From: Hyphomonas sp.
GTDB taxonomy: Bacteria; Pseudomonadota; Alphaproteobacteria; Caulobacterales; Hyphomonadaceae
Direction of reading: 5' to 3'
DNA: 64,000 nucleotides
Assembly: GCA_013791775.1 (NCBI GenBank)
Contig: VMTE01000025.1
Location: forward strand, 18,255 to 82,254
The position numbers and the translations under genes are program-made. Of the stretch, positions 17,579-26,720 are shown in pieces (position 1 is the stretch's first letter; each line of letters starts with the position of its first letter). The notes beneath the pieces are model-generated. The model did no database searches. It had not been told where the DNA came from and worked only from the letters and a program-made list of their open reading frames with translations.

Positions 17579-18382
17579 TCAGGCCCTCAGCTTCATGGCC
17601 AGGCCGATGAACGGCGCGGCGAGTTCGACCATCAGCCGCTCGGCCGGTCCGCGCGCGAACCTGCGGAGGTAACGGGCGAGGCTCTTCGCCTTGTGGCCGG
17701 TCACGAAGGCGGACGGCACATCCGACGTTGAGCCATAGTGCAGCGCCCCGGCGCCCGGCACGTAGATCACCGCGCCGCCCATCTCCAGTGCGCGCCGGCA
17801 GATGTCCACATCCTCGAAATGGAGGAAATACCCTTCGTCAAACCCGTTCAGCCGGTCGAAGTCGGCCTTGCGGATCAGGAAGAATGCGCCGGAAATGGCG
17901 CCGACCGCCACCGGGCCTTGCGGCGGCGGTTCCTGGTCCAGCGTCCAGCGCGCGAGGCCGAGCGCGCGGGCCAATGTCAGCGTCTCGCGCCGGGCGCCGC
18001 GCTCTTCCCTGCCCTGAAGGTCGAATATCCGCCCGCCCGCGATGGCCGGCGCCGGCGCGCCGGCGAGCGCATCGATCAAGGGGCGAAGGCTTCCGCGCCG
18101 GATCACGCAGTCAGGATTGATCACCAGGAGATGCCGGGTCGCGGCAAGGCGCGCGGCGGCGTTCACGGCGGCCCCGAAGCCCGGATTGGCAAGCCGCACA
18201 ATCTGCGCCTTGGGCGTCGCCGCAACGAAAGCATCCAGCCAGGCCTCCGTGCCCGGAGGATTGCCGTTGTCGGCGATCACGATGGCGGACACGCCCGGAT
18301 CGCCCTTCAGAGCGTACAGGCATTCCGCGAGGCGCGGACCGGTGTGAAAGCTGACCACGAGGGCAGTGACCGACTCCATCAT
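17579..18382 (-). CDS. Family 2 glycosyltransferase, rhamnosyltransferase-like
   Basis: 267 residues, GT-A fold. VTALVVSFHTGPRLAECLYAL opens the nucleotide-sugar domain, ADNGNPPGTE follows, and the metal-binding site is in LLVINPDCVI. The later block GYFLHFEDVDICRRALEMG is typical of rhamnosyl and related GT2 enzymes building O-antigen or cell-wall linkers. Its ATG overlaps the stop of the upstream O-antigen ligase-like gene by 4 bp, so the two are translationally coupled, which points to surface polysaccharide synthesis. Confidence 0.85.
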   Translation of the reverse strand: MMESVTALVVSFHTGPRLAECLYALKGDPGVSAIVIADNGNPPGTEAWLDAFVAATPKAQIVRLANPGFGAAVNAAARLAATRHLLVINPDCVIRRGSLRPLIDALAGAPAPAIAGGRIFDLQGREERGARRETLTLARALGLARWTLDQEPPPQGPVAVGAISGAFFLIRKADFDRLNGFDEGYFLHFEDVDICRRALEMGGAVIYVPGAGALHYGSTSDVPSAFVTGHKAKSLARYLRRFARGPAERLMVELAAPFIGLAMKLRA

Positions 18383-19620
18383 TCGTCCGTCTCCCGCAGT
18401 GTCCGGTGCCAGAGAATGATCGCCGCCGCCGCCAGCGCCAGCGAGGCCCAGAAGCCTTCATTCCAGAGACTGTAGGCAAAGCTGAAGATGCTCGCTGCAG
18501 CGCCGGCGAGCCCCGCCGCCGCAAAGCGGATTTCCGGCCGCAATTCGGCGGGCCGGGGCAGGTGGAAGGCCAGCGCGACGAGGCTGAGCGCGGCCAGCAC
18601 GGCGCCGATCATGCCGGTCTCGGCCCAGATCTGCAGCGCCATGTTGTGCGGGTGCCCCGGTACGACCGGATAGTCTTTCCAGTAGTCCGGCAATTGGGCG
18701 AGCCAGTCGGGCCGCGTTGCGAATGTTTCCTTCCAGGTCCGCGTCGCATTCAGGCCGTGACCAAGGAACGGGGCATCCGACATACGCCCGATGACGATTT
18801 CCCATGACCAGAGCCGCGACCGGAACGAGGCCGGCAGATGCGGCGCAACCCCGTCAAGCGCCCGGATGAGCAGCGCAAAGAGGACAGGCGCCGCCGCGAT
18901 ATAGCCCGCCAGGCCGCCGAACAGCCAGCGGAAGCCGCTGCGCGGCAATACCGCCACGAACATGATGGCCGCCGACATGCCGATCATCGCCACCAGCGCC
19001 GAATCGTAACCGGAGATGATGAACATGGCGACGGCGCCGATTGCGAGCAGTGCGGCCAGCGCCGGGCCTACAAATTTGAGCCGCAAGACCAGCATCGGCA
19101 GAAGCAGCGGCAAGGCCAAAGCCAGCGTGTTGGCGCTGCGGCCGATGTTTTGCGCGCCTTCCTGCAAGCGGCGGGCATCTTCTCCGTACACGGCGGACAA
19201 GACAGGCCCCGACAATATCGTCGATGCAATCACCAGCACCGCCTGAACACCCAGCATGACCGCCACAACGCCCGATGCCCGGGGGGCCGGCGACGCGCGC
19301 AGGGTGCTCCCGATCGTCAGCGCGGCCATGAGGGCGAGCAGGATGGCCGACACACTGCGCGCTTCGACTGAAAAATTGCCGTCAAGAAGGCTTCCTGAAA
19401 CCAATCGGGGATGGCCGGGCGCCCAGAGTTCGCTGAGCGCCGCCCAGGCAATGAAGCCGAACCCGATCAGAGCGAACGGGGCCGGTGGCAAGCGCGGCCG
19501 GGAGACCGCCAGCGCGGCCAGTCCCGTCAGCCCGACGAGCGGCGCAAAGCCCTGCCCGCCCAGCACCGCCATGACGGGCCAAAGCACAAAGGCGGCAGCG
19601 AGAAAGGGCCCGAATGACAT
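18379..19620 (-). CDS. O-antigen ligase/polymerase family membrane protein
   Basis: 413 residues with about ten to twelve hydrophobic helices. The long periplasmic loop near the C-terminal third holds HPHNMALQIWAETGMIG, the PHN motif of the Wzy_C domain shared by O-antigen ligases (WaaL) and polymerases (Wzy). It is the first gene of a two-gene unit with the GT2 gene (ATGA overlap). Ligase and polymerase cannot be told apart from sequence alone. Confidence 0.85.
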   Translation of the reverse strand: MSFGPFLAAAFVLWPVMAVLGGQGFAPLVGLTGLAALAVSRPRLPPAPFALIGFGFIAWAALSELWAPGHPRLVSGSLLDGNFSVEARSVSAILLALMAALTIGSTLRASPAPRASGVVAVMLGVQAVLVIASTILSGPVLSAVYGEDARRLQEGAQNIGRSANTLALALPLLLPMLVLRLKFVGPALAALLAIGAVAMFIISGYDSALVAMIGMSAAIMFVAVLPRSGFRWLFGGLAGYIAAAPVLFALLIRALDGVAPHLPASFRSRLWSWEIVIGRMSDAPFLGHGLNATRTWKETFATRPDWLAQLPDYWKDYPVVPGHPHNMALQIWAETGMIGAVLAALSLVALAFHLPRPAELRPEIRFAAAGLAGAAASIFSFAYSLWNEGFWASLALAAAAIILWHRTLRETDE

Positions 19621-19654
19621 CTGGCCCTACTCTAGTCGCCGCCCGCGCGCCTTG

Positions 19655-21646
19655 TCACCGCTGCGTATCAGCGGCCCGTTTCAAGTCCGGCGGCAGGGCC
19701 TCGTGAGCAAGGGCCTTCACCGCCTCCTCCAGCGACACGATCTGCTGCCCGTTGGAGCCCAGCCGGCGCAACGCCAGCTGGCGGCCTTCCGCCTCGCGGG
19801 CGCCGACCACCGCAATCACCGGCACTTTCTGCAGGGAGTGCTCGCGGACCTTGTAATTGATCGTTTCGTTGCGCCGGTCGACCTCGACCCGGAGCCCCGC
19901 CTTGCGAAGTTCGGCGGCGACATCGTCGGCATAGTTGCCCGCCGCATCATCCGAAATTGCCGCCACAACGACCTGAACCGGCGCGAGCCAGATCGGGAAA
20001 GCCCCGGCGAATTCCTCGATCAGGATTCCGATGAACCGCTCCATCGACCCGAGGATCGCGCGGTGCAGCATCACCGGCCGCTGCTTGGATCCGTCCGAGG
20101 CCGTGTATTCCGCGCCCAGACGTTCCGGCAGCACATAGTCGAGCTGAAGTGTACCACATTGCCAGACCCGGCCGATGGCGTCCGTCAGCTGGAATTCGAG
20201 CTTCGGCCCGTAGAAAGCGCCCTCGCCGGGCAGCAAGTCGCAAGGCAGGCCCGCAGCATCGACGGCAGCTTTGAGGCCTTCCTCGGCCCGGTCCCATGTC
20301 GCGTCATCGCCTGCCCGCACAGCGGGCCGCGTTGACAGTTTCACGGCGATCTTCTCGAAGCCGAAGTCCCGGTACACGCTTTCCAACAGACGGCAGAAGC
20401 GGATGGATTCCTCGACGATCTGATCTTCGCGGCAGAAGATATGGGCGTCGTCCTGCGTGAACTGGCGCACTCGCATGATGCCGTGAATGGCGCCATGCGG
20501 CTCGTTGCGGTGGCAGCATCCGAACTCGGCGAGTCGCAGCGGCAGGTCGCGATAGGACTTCTGGCCCGACTTGAACACCTCGACATGCGCCGGGCAGTTC
20601 ATCGGCTTCAGCGCCATCAGCTTGGCATCTTCTGGCACCGAGATTTCCACGCCCTCGTCGCCTTCCGGAATGAAGTCCGGCACGATGAACATGTTCTCGC
20701 GGTACTTGCCCCAGTGGCCGGACTTTTCCCACTGCGCGGAGTCCATCAGCTGCGGCGTCTTGATCTCCTCGTAGCCCGACACATCGAGGCGCCGGCGCAT
20801 ATAGGCTTCAATCTGGCGCCAGATCTGGAAACCGTTCGGGTGCCAGAAGACCGAGCCGGCGGCCGCCATGCCGTCGAGGTGGAACAAGTCCAGCTGCGCG
20901 CCCAGCTTGCGATGGTCGCGCTTCTCCGCTTCTTCGAGGCGGTGGAGATGGTCCTTGAGGTCTTTCTCATTGGCCCAGGCCGTGCCGTAGACGCGCTGCA
21001 GCATCTCGTTGTTGCTGTCGCCGCGCCAATAGGCGCCCGCGAGTTTCATCAGCTTGAATGCCTTCGGCAGTTTGCCCGTCGATGGCAGGTGCGGCCCCCG
21101 GCAGAGGTCAAACCAGTCGCCCTGGCGGTAAAGCGTGATCGCTTCGCCGGGTGGGATGATATCGTCGATAATCTGGGCCTTGTAGTCTTCGCCCTTCTTC
21201 CTGAACTCAGCGATGGCTGCGTCCTTTTCCCAGACCTCGCGGACGATGGGAAAGTCCGCATCGACGATTTCGCGCATCCTGGCTTCGATCTTTTCGAAGT
21301 CGTCTGTCGAGAACGGCGCCTTGCGGGCGAAGTCGTAATAGAAGCCGTCCTCGATCACCGGGCCGATCGTGACTTGCGTGTCGGGATACAGCGCCTGCAC
21401 CGCCTGCGCGAGCACATGGGCGGCGTCGTGGCGGATCAGTTCGAGCGCGTCCGGATCCTTGTCCGTGACGATCTCGACCTGGGCATCACCCTCGAGGGGG
21501 CGTTTCAGGTCGCGCAATTCGCCGTTCACACGGGCGGCAATGGCTTTCTTGGCAAGGGATTTGGAGATGCTCTCGGCGACATCGAGGGGCGAGGCCCCAT
21601 CGGCGTATTCTCGCTTCGAACCATCAGGCAGCGTGACGTTGATCAT
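19655..21646 (-). CDS. thrS: Threonyl-tRNA synthetase
   Basis: 663 residues from the ATG at 21646 ([14 protein letters not shown]); a longer frame upstream encodes no conserved sequence. Domains in order: TGS (1-62), the N2 editing/SAD domain with [13 protein letters not shown] and the HxxxH-like zinc/editing residues, the class II catalytic core with [40 protein letters not shown] and [11 protein letters not shown], and the anticodon-binding domain (about 560-663). It charges tRNA-Thr. No threonine-rich leader is visible upstream, in contrast to the cysS gene in this window. Confidence 0.97.
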   Translation of the reverse strand: MINVTLPDGSKREYADGASPLDVAESISKSLAKKAIAARVNGELRDLKRPLEGDAQVEIVTDKDPDALELIRHDAAHVLAQAVQALYPDTQVTIGPVIEDGFYYDFARKAPFSTDDFEKIEARMREIVDADFPIVREVWEKDAAIAEFRKKGEDYKAQIIDDIIPPGEAITLYRQGDWFDLCRGPHLPSTGKLPKAFKLMKLAGAYWRGDSNNEMLQRVYGTAWANEKDLKDHLHRLEEAEKRDHRKLGAQLDLFHLDGMAAAGSVFWHPNGFQIWRQIEAYMRRRLDVSGYEEIKTPQLMDSAQWEKSGHWGKYRENMFIVPDFIPEGDEGVEISVPEDAKLMALKPMNCPAHVEVFKSGQKSYRDLPLRLAEFGCCHRNEPHGAIHGIMRVRQFTQDDAHIFCREDQIVEESIRFCRLLESVYRDFGFEKIAVKLSTRPAVRAGDDATWDRAEEGLKAAVDAAGLPCDLLPGEGAFYGPKLEFQLTDAIGRVWQCGTLQLDYVLPERLGAEYTASDGSKQRPVMLHRAILGSMERFIGILIEEFAGAFPIWLAPVQVVVAAISDDAAGNYADDVAAELRKAGLRVEVDRRNETINYKVREHSLQKVPVIAVVGAREAEGRQLALRRLGSNGQQIVSLEEAVKALAHEALPPDLKRAADTQR

Positions 21647-21905
21647 GGGTCTTCGTTTCTTTGACTGGCCGCACGCGCGGCAGAATTCGGGTGATCCGGC
21701 GAAGGCATCTGGCGCGGCCACGCTTAACGCGGCTTTACCGGGATTCCCACCCTGTTTTCAGGGGTATGCCGGGGCGTATCAGGAATTTTGCGGGTACATG
21801 AACGGACGCGCACATGTCGTGCGGGCCAAGGGCGCTTCATGCACCCTGGCGAGTTCGCGTGGTCAGTCCGGTGAGGAAGAAGCCTGCGTTCATGCGGCCG
21901 CTATG

Positions 21906-22226
21906 TCACGACTCAGGGCCGGTTTCAACCAGCCCTCTCGGACCGGACTTCCAGTCGCCATAGCGCCACGGCTGCCAGAACGGAACCTGCGGGACCGTTT
22001 CCGGCGCCGGATCATGGCCGTGGCTGCCGCCCGGCCGGCACCGGATGAAGCGCGCCAGCGCCATCCACCCGCCCGGCCACCAGCCATGGCGGGCGATGCA
22101 CTCTGCGCCGTATTCGCTGCAAGTGGGCATGTGCTGGCAGCGCGCGCCCGCCAGTTGAAGCAGCTGGCTGGGCCCATGCTTGTAGATCCAGAGCAGGGCG
22201 TAGGCGGTGCGCCGGCGCAAGGCCAT
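21906..22226 (-). CDS. yidD: Membrane protein insertion efficiency factor
   Basis: 106 residues. YALLWIYKHGPSQLLQLAGARCQHMPTCSEYG is the YidD signature with its conserved cysteines, preceded by a short amphipathic N-terminus. It peripherally assists YidC-dependent insertion. The start at 22226 lies 1 bp after the stop of the Fe-S scaffold gene, so the pair is an operon, a linkage also seen in other alphaproteobacteria. The C-terminal tail is longer than the minimal family. Confidence 0.93.
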   Translation of the reverse strand: MALRRRTAYALLWIYKHGPSQLLQLAGARCQHMPTCSEYGAECIARHGWWPGGWMALARFIRCRPGGSHGHDPAPETVPQVPFWQPWRYGDWKSGPRGLVETGPES

Positions 22227-22227
22227 C

Positions 22228-22671
22228 TCAGGCCGCCGCCCGGGCCGCAAGCGCTTCCTCGATGGCGGCCACGGCGGCCTCGAAAGCGAGCATCGTGGAC
22301 GCATGGCGCGGCGGATAGTCGGCCACAGGCTCAAGGTGGCGCAGCTCCCAGAACCGCCCCTCCGGCGGAGCACCGCCGGCCTTGAGCATATTCCGCAGGG
22401 CGTCGCGGGCAGCCCGGATCTCTTCGACCGCAGCGCCGACCGCATGTTCGGCCAGGATCGCCGTGGTCGCCTGCCCCAGCGCGCAGGCCTTGGGGTCCAC
22501 GGCAATCGCGATGACCCGCTCGCCGACTTCGTCCAGCTTCAGATCCACGTTGACCGTTGATCCGCACACCCGCGAGACCTTCAACACCGAACCTTCGGCG
22601 TCTCGCAACCGCCCGACATGCGGAATGCCGGCAGCCAGCTCGAGAATGCGGTTGTGATAAAGCTCGCTCAT
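22228..22671 (-). CDS. NifU/IscU-like iron-sulfur cluster scaffold protein
   Basis: 147 residues. The U-type scaffold fold is indicated by MSELYHNRILELAAGIPHVG, the first cysteine in SRVCGSTVNVDL, and the second in DPKACALGQATTAIL. At the expected third cysteine position the sequence reads RHASTML, so only two of the three classical ligand cysteines are seen. That variation is frequent in the alphaproteobacterial group of this family, but it makes the scaffold role less certain. Confidence 0.82.
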   Translation of the reverse strand: MSELYHNRILELAAGIPHVGRLRDAEGSVLKVSRVCGSTVNVDLKLDEVGERVIAIAVDPKACALGQATTAILAEHAVGAAVEEIRAARDALRNMLKAGGAPPEGRFWELRHLEPVADYPPRHASTMLAFEAAVAAIEEALAARAAA

Positions 22672-22723
22672 GGGTGCCTAGATGGCCCGGCGGCGCGTGT
22701 CCGGCAAGAGGCCGGAGCCGGCG

Positions 22724-23344
22724 TCAGAATGGCCACAGTCCGATCAACTGCGGCAGCATGTGAAAGACGATGAACATTGCCGCGACAAGGGAGAGCGTCG
22801 CCAGCAGCACCACAACCCCGTCCCGCGCCGTCAGGCCAAGACCGAACAGCAACACGGTCAACCCTGGCAGCAAGGGCCCGAGCGGTACCAGGCCGAGCGG
22901 ATAGGTTATCAGCGAAGCCAGCACGCAAATCAAACCCACAACCTGCACGAAGGGCGCCTCCGTCAGGAAATGAAGGCGCGGGCGCACCAAGGCATCCACC
23001 ATGTACGCATACTTTTCACTCGCACCCACACCCTGCACGAGAAGGTTTCGCTTGAAGCTGAAGTCCAGCGCACGTTTCGGCAGCCAGGGCGTCTTCCGGC
23101 CAATCACGATCTGGAGTGCAAAGATCAGGGTGACCGTTGCCACGAACCAGTTGGCACCGGGGATGACCGTCAGCGGGCTGACGGCAATGAACCCCAGGAG
23201 GAGAAGCACCGGCCCATAGGCCCGGCGCCCTATGGCGGTCAGCAGCTGGCGCACCGTGACGTCGTCGCCCTCGGTGTTGAGCACGAGCGAATGCAGAAGC
23301 GACCGCAAGTTGGTGACCGGGACTTTGGTGCCCTGACGGTTCAT
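22724..23344 (-). CDS. ExoD-family membrane protein
   Basis: 206 residues with about five hydrophobic helices. It has the ExoD pattern: a soluble N-terminus with VRQLLTAIGRRAYGPVLLLLGFIAVSPLTVIPG, then IGRKTPWLPKRALDFSF. ExoD was linked to exopolysaccharide production and alkali tolerance in rhizobia; the mechanism is unknown. Its ATG overlaps the stop of the phosphatase gene (ATGA), making it the third gene of the cysS unit. A paralogue lies at 47810-48430. Confidence 0.85.
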   Translation of the reverse strand: MNRQGTKVPVTNLRSLLHSLVLNTEGDDVTVRQLLTAIGRRAYGPVLLLLGFIAVSPLTVIPGANWFVATVTLIFALQIVIGRKTPWLPKRALDFSFKRNLLVQGVGASEKYAYMVDALVRPRLHFLTEAPFVQVVGLICVLASLITYPLGLVPLGPLLPGLTVLLFGLGLTARDGVVVLLATLSLVAAMFIVFHMLPQLIGLWPF

Positions 23345-23892
23345 TGACTGGCTCCGGGTAGCGCCTTCGACGGCGCGCCATAGCGCTCGATCCGGGACCG
23401 GACGATTCCACCCGCGTCAATGTCGATGACATAGAGCCGATCGAACTCGGCCGCCTCGTCAATTGCAGGACCGGGATCCGCCCCGAGCAGCGCGGCGAGC
23501 GCATCGGTCGTATTCGAGTGCCCGACCACCAGTTTCACGCCGGGCGTATCCAGCAGCCAGCTGGCAAAAGCCGGCAGGGTCGAGGCGTCATAGGTCTGCA
23601 ACACCAGGCCGGTCTGCGCCGCCGTGGGAGCTGCGGTCTGTTCGGTTCGCCGGGTGCGCGTTGACCAGATTTCCGTCACGCCCGCGTCCCGGAGCCGTGC
23701 AGCCAGCGCGTCTGCCCGCGCGGCGCCGGCCGGTGTCAGGCCCGGATCGCTGCCGGCCTCCTTCTCGCCGTGGCGCACAAGGAACAACCGCGTGATGCCC
23801 GCCACATCAGGTTCCGGGGCGGGCGCAGGCGCGGACGCGCAGGCCGTCAGGCACGCTGCCGCCAGCAGGCCCAGAACGCGTCTCCGGATCAT
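23341..23892 (-). CDS. Histidine phosphatase-family lipoprotein
   Basis: 183 residues. The signal MIRRRVLGLLAAACLTACASA ends in a lipobox with Cys near residue 19, so it should be a lipid-anchored periplasmic protein. The catalytic motif FLVRHGEKEAG (RHG) and a later VVGHSNTTDAL give the two active-site histidines of the phosphoglycerate mutase/SixA superfamily. The start ATG at 23892 overlaps the cysS stop (ATGA), favouring it over the upstream Met at 23904. Substrate unknown. Confidence 0.85.
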   Translation of the reverse strand: MIRRRVLGLLAAACLTACASAPAPAPEPDVAGITRLFLVRHGEKEAGSDPGLTPAGAARADALAARLRDAGVTEIWSTRTRRTEQTAAPTAAQTGLVLQTYDASTLPAFASWLLDTPGVKLVVGHSNTTDALAALLGADPGPAIDEAAEFDRLYVIDIDAGGIVRSRIERYGAPSKALPGASQ

Positions 23893-25274
23893 ATCCGCCG
23901 CCATGTGCTGCCTCCCGCGCTGTCCATGATTTCCACGCCTTCTTCGATCAGGGCCTTGCGGATACGGTCCGCCTCGGCCCAATCCCTGGCGGCTCGCGCC
24001 GCGACCCGCGCGGCCACAAGCCCATCAATCCGCGCGGTTTCATCTGCGTTGCCCCCCTGCTCCCATTCCCTGGGGGTGATCGTCAGTAGGCCGAGCAATT
24101 TACCCGCAGCGAGCAGGTTTGCCCGCGCGTTGGCCATGGCGCCAGTGTCTTTCTGATCCGCTGCCATGTTCGCCTCGCTGGCAATCCGTGACAGTTCGGC
24201 CAGCGCTTCCGGCGTGTTTAGATCATCCTCCAGCGCATTGAACACGCCGCGGTCCCGGGCCTCGCCGCCCGTCTCGTCCCAGACACGGCGCAGCGCGCCA
24301 TAGATCCGGTCGAGGGTTGTCTTCGCCTGCTTCAACAGCTCCGGCGTCCAGTCAAGCGGCGCACGGTAGTGCCCGCTCAACATCGCAAAGCGGATCACCT
24401 CGCCGGGCCACTGCTTCAGCAGGTCGTGCACGAGCACGACATTGCCGAGCGACTTGGACATCTTCTCCCCGCCCATGTCGAGGAAGCCGTTGTGCAGCCA
24501 GTAGCGCGCCATGACCTGGCCATGCGCACATTCAGACTGTGCGATCTCGTTCTCATGGTGCGGGAACTGGAGGTCCACACCGCCGCCATGGATGTCGATC
24601 GTCTTGCCCAGATGCTTGGCGGCCATGGCTGAGCATTCGATGTGCCAACCCGGGCGCCCCCGGCCCCAGGGCGAATCCCAGATGGCATCTTCAGGCTCGC
24701 CGGGCTTGGCAAATTTCCAGAGTGCAAAGTCTGCCGGATTGCGTTTGTCGGGATCGACGTCCACGCGCGAGCCCGCCGCGTTGTCATCGGCCTTGCGGCC
24801 GGACAGTTTGCCATAGTCCGACATCTGGCTCACTGAGAACCAGACGCCCTCCTTGCCGACATAGGCATAGTCCTTGCGCACCAGCTTCCCGATGATCTCG
24901 ATCATCTCCGCCACATGCCCGGTCGCCCAGGGCTCGACACTCGGCGGCAGCACGTTCAGGGCCAGCATGTCGGCATTGTAGATATCCGCATACTTCCGGG
25001 TGATCGAGGCGATCGGCTGGCCACTGTCGAGCGCCGCCTTGATGATCTTGTCCTCGATGTCGGTAATGTTGCGGGCAAACACGACCGAACCCTCGCCATA
25101 CGTGGCCAGCAGCAGCCGGCGCAGCACGTCGAAGGCGATCGGCGGCCGGGCATTGCCGATATGGGCAAAGTTGTAGACCGTGGGTCCGCACACGTAGATC
25201 GTGATCCGGCGCGTGTCCTGAGGCTGGAACCCGCGTTTCTCGCGCGTCATCGTATCATAGAGCTTGAGGGTCAT
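23889..25274 (-). CDS. cysS: Cysteinyl-tRNA synthetase
   Basis: 461 residues from MTLKLYDTMTREK at 25274. Class I motifs: YVCGPTVYNFAHIGNAR (zinc Cys plus the HIGH variant HIGN) and KMSKSLGN; zinc ligands also in HIECSAMA and HHENE. It charges tRNA-Cys. It heads an operon with the histidine phosphatase and exoD genes through ATGA overlaps. Between its start and the divergent folE lies a short leader ORF ending in five Cys codons (25354-25404), which suggests control by charged tRNA-Cys supply. Confidence 0.97.
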   Translation of the reverse strand: MTLKLYDTMTREKRGFQPQDTRRITIYVCGPTVYNFAHIGNARPPIAFDVLRRLLLATYGEGSVVFARNITDIEDKIIKAALDSGQPIASITRKYADIYNADMLALNVLPPSVEPWATGHVAEMIEIIGKLVRKDYAYVGKEGVWFSVSQMSDYGKLSGRKADDNAAGSRVDVDPDKRNPADFALWKFAKPGEPEDAIWDSPWGRGRPGWHIECSAMAAKHLGKTIDIHGGGVDLQFPHHENEIAQSECAHGQVMARYWLHNGFLDMGGEKMSKSLGNVVLVHDLLKQWPGEVIRFAMLSGHYRAPLDWTPELLKQAKTTLDRIYGALRRVWDETGGEARDRGVFNALEDDLNTPEALAELSRIASEANMAADQKDTGAMANARANLLAAGKLLGLLTITPREWEQGGNADETARIDGLVAARVAARAARDWAEADRIRKALIEEGVEIMDSAGGSTWRRI

Positions 25275-25353
25275 CTGGTCTCTTCGGGGCGGAAATGTCG
25301 TGAATGCGGCGGCAGGGCGTGTGATCCGGCCAGCCCTATGGCCCGTTGCGGCG

Positions 25354-25404
25354 TCAGCAGCAACAGGGGCAGCAGCCCGAAGCGTTAATAGCGACCATCG
25401 ACAT
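25354..25404 (-). CDS. Cysteine-rich leader peptide upstream of cysS (putative attenuator)
   Basis: A 16-codon ORF reading MSMVAINASGCCPCCC then TGA, so five of the last six codons are Cys (TGC, TGC, CCC, TGT, TGC, TGC). A good ribosome-binding site, GGAG, lies at 25410-25413 on the minus strand, five bases before the ATG. The ORF ends 79 bp before the cysS start, on the same strand. Just downstream, GCAAC can pair back to GTTGC inside the Cys codons, and GGCC...GGCC repeats allow an alternative stem. There is no U-run, so a classical intrinsic terminator is not evident; Rho-dependent or translational attenuation fits better. The ORF and its placement are direct observation; regulation is inference. 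Confidence 0.8.
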   Translation of the reverse strand: MSMVAINASGCCPCCC

Positions 25405-25610
25405 GCGCGCTCCGATAACACCTTACGCCGCGAAAGCCAATAATCTGCTGATCCATGACGCGACGGCGTCCGTAGAAAGCGCTGGAAACGGACGATGTGC
25501 AGTCCTATGTGTTGTGGCATCGCCCTGAGGGTATCAACTCCGGGCGGGCGTTAAGTCCGTGCAGAGATGCCCCGGCTCGACCCCCGTCCCTCAGTGAAGG
25601 ACTAAAACCA

Positions 25611-26237
25611 ATGGCTATGGACGCCGTCACACCCAAGAACGACCTCATCCGTGCGGATTCCGTGATCCGCCCGACGCAGGAACAGGCCGAAGAGGCCGTC
25701 CGCACGCTCATCGCCTGGGCGGGAGACGACCCAAGGCGCGAAGGCCTGATCGACACGCCCAAGCGCGTCGTCAACGCCTACAAGGAATGGTTCGAGGGGT
25801 ACGGCGAAGACCCGGTCAAATACCTCAGCCGCACTTTCGAGGATGTGCAAGGCTATGACGACATCGTCATGCTGCGCAATATCGAGGTCGAAAGCCATTG
25901 CGAGCACCACATGGCACCGTTCATCGGCAAGGCCTTCGTGGCCTACAAGCCGTCGCACGCTGTTGTCGGAATCTCGAAACTCGCCCGCGTAGTCGAAATT
26001 TTCGCCAAGCGCCTGCAAACACAGGAAACCATGACCGCGCAGATCTGCGACGCCATCACCGAAAGCCTCGCGCCGATGGGCACCGCCGTGCTGATCGAAG
26101 CCGAGCATCAGTGCATGTCCACACGCGGCGTGCACCACCGCCACGTCACCACAGTGACGACGCAGTTCACCGGCGTCTTCAAATCGGACGCAGACCTGCG
26201 CAACCGCTTCCTTCGCATGAGCGAGCAGCAGACCTGA
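25611..26237 (+). CDS. folE: GTP cyclohydrolase I
   Basis: 208 residues. It converts GTP to dihydroneopterin triphosphate, the first step of tetrahydrofolate synthesis. Family motifs: [17 protein letters not shown], the zinc cysteine in [36 protein letters not shown], and the second zinc cysteine in [18 protein letters not shown] about ten bases upstream supports the ATG at 25611; another Met lies two codons later. It is divergent from cysS, and a terminator follows. Confidence 0.96.
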   Translation: MAMDAVTPKNDLIRADSVIRPTQEQAEEAVRTLIAWAGDDPRREGLIDTPKRVVNAYKEWFEGYGEDPVKYLSRTFEDVQGYDDIVMLRNIEVESHCEHHMAPFIGKAFVAYKPSHAVVGISKLARVVEIFAKRLQTQETMTAQICDAITESLAPMGTAVLIEAEHQCMSTRGVHHRHVTTVTTQFTGVFKSDADLRNRFLRMSEQQT

Positions 26238-26259
26238 CACCGGACGGCACGGCACAGAC

Positions 26260-26296
26260 AAAACGCCCGTCATGGTTTCATGGCGGGCGTTTTCTG
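26260..26296 (+). terminator. Terminator after folE
   Basis: AAACGCCCG...CAT pairs with ATG...CGGGCGTTT around the loop GTTTC, followed by TTTTCTG on the plus strand. A matching A-run precedes it, so it could work in both directions. Confidence 0.85.
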
Positions 26297-26389
26297 TTGA
26301 ATGAGGTTGCGCGCGAAACCGGCGGCGCTATCAATCCTCCGGCGTAGAGTTAACCTTGAATCAGACCACGCCCCGGGAGATGAAACACC

Positions 26390-26710
26390 ATGAAGAAAAC
26401 CCTGATCCTCGCCGTCCTCGCCGCAGCGGCCCTGCCCGCTTTCGCCGGATCAACGACCGTCGAGTTCGCACCGGCTGAAGGCGACGCACTCGTTGCCGTG
26501 TTCAGCGACGACATGACCGTGACGTTCAATGGCGGCGAGCCCGTCGCCTACACGATGGACGAGTCGGCCCGGAAAGTCTGCTCCACCGTCAATGGCGCCG
26601 ACGACTGCGCCATTTTTGAAACCTGGGGCAACGAAGTCGGCCACGTCACGCCTTACACCACCCTGCAGGGCTCTGCGGGCACCGCGACGGTGACGGCGAA
26701 AACCGAGTAA
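26390..26710 (+). CDS. Small exported protein of unknown function
   Basis: 106 residues with a clear signal peptide, MKKTLILAVLAAAALPAFAG, cleaved near AFA-G. The mature part is about 87 residues, mostly beta-like, with two cysteines (KVCSTVNGADDCAIF) that could form a disulfide in the periplasm. GGGAGATG precedes the start. It stands alone, convergent with the sulfotransferase gene. No family recognised. Confidence 0.7.
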   Translation: MKKTLILAVLAAAALPAFAGSTTVEFAPAEGDALVAVFSDDMTVTFNGGEPVAYTMDESARKVCSTVNGADDCAIFETWGNEVGHVTPYTTLQGSAGTATVTAKTE

Positions 26711-26720
26711 TCTACGTCAT

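Noticed and set aside
21647-21800. Threonine-rich leader upstream of thrS, by analogy with cysS
   Set aside because: No short frame with a ribosome-binding site and Thr codons is present on the minus strand.
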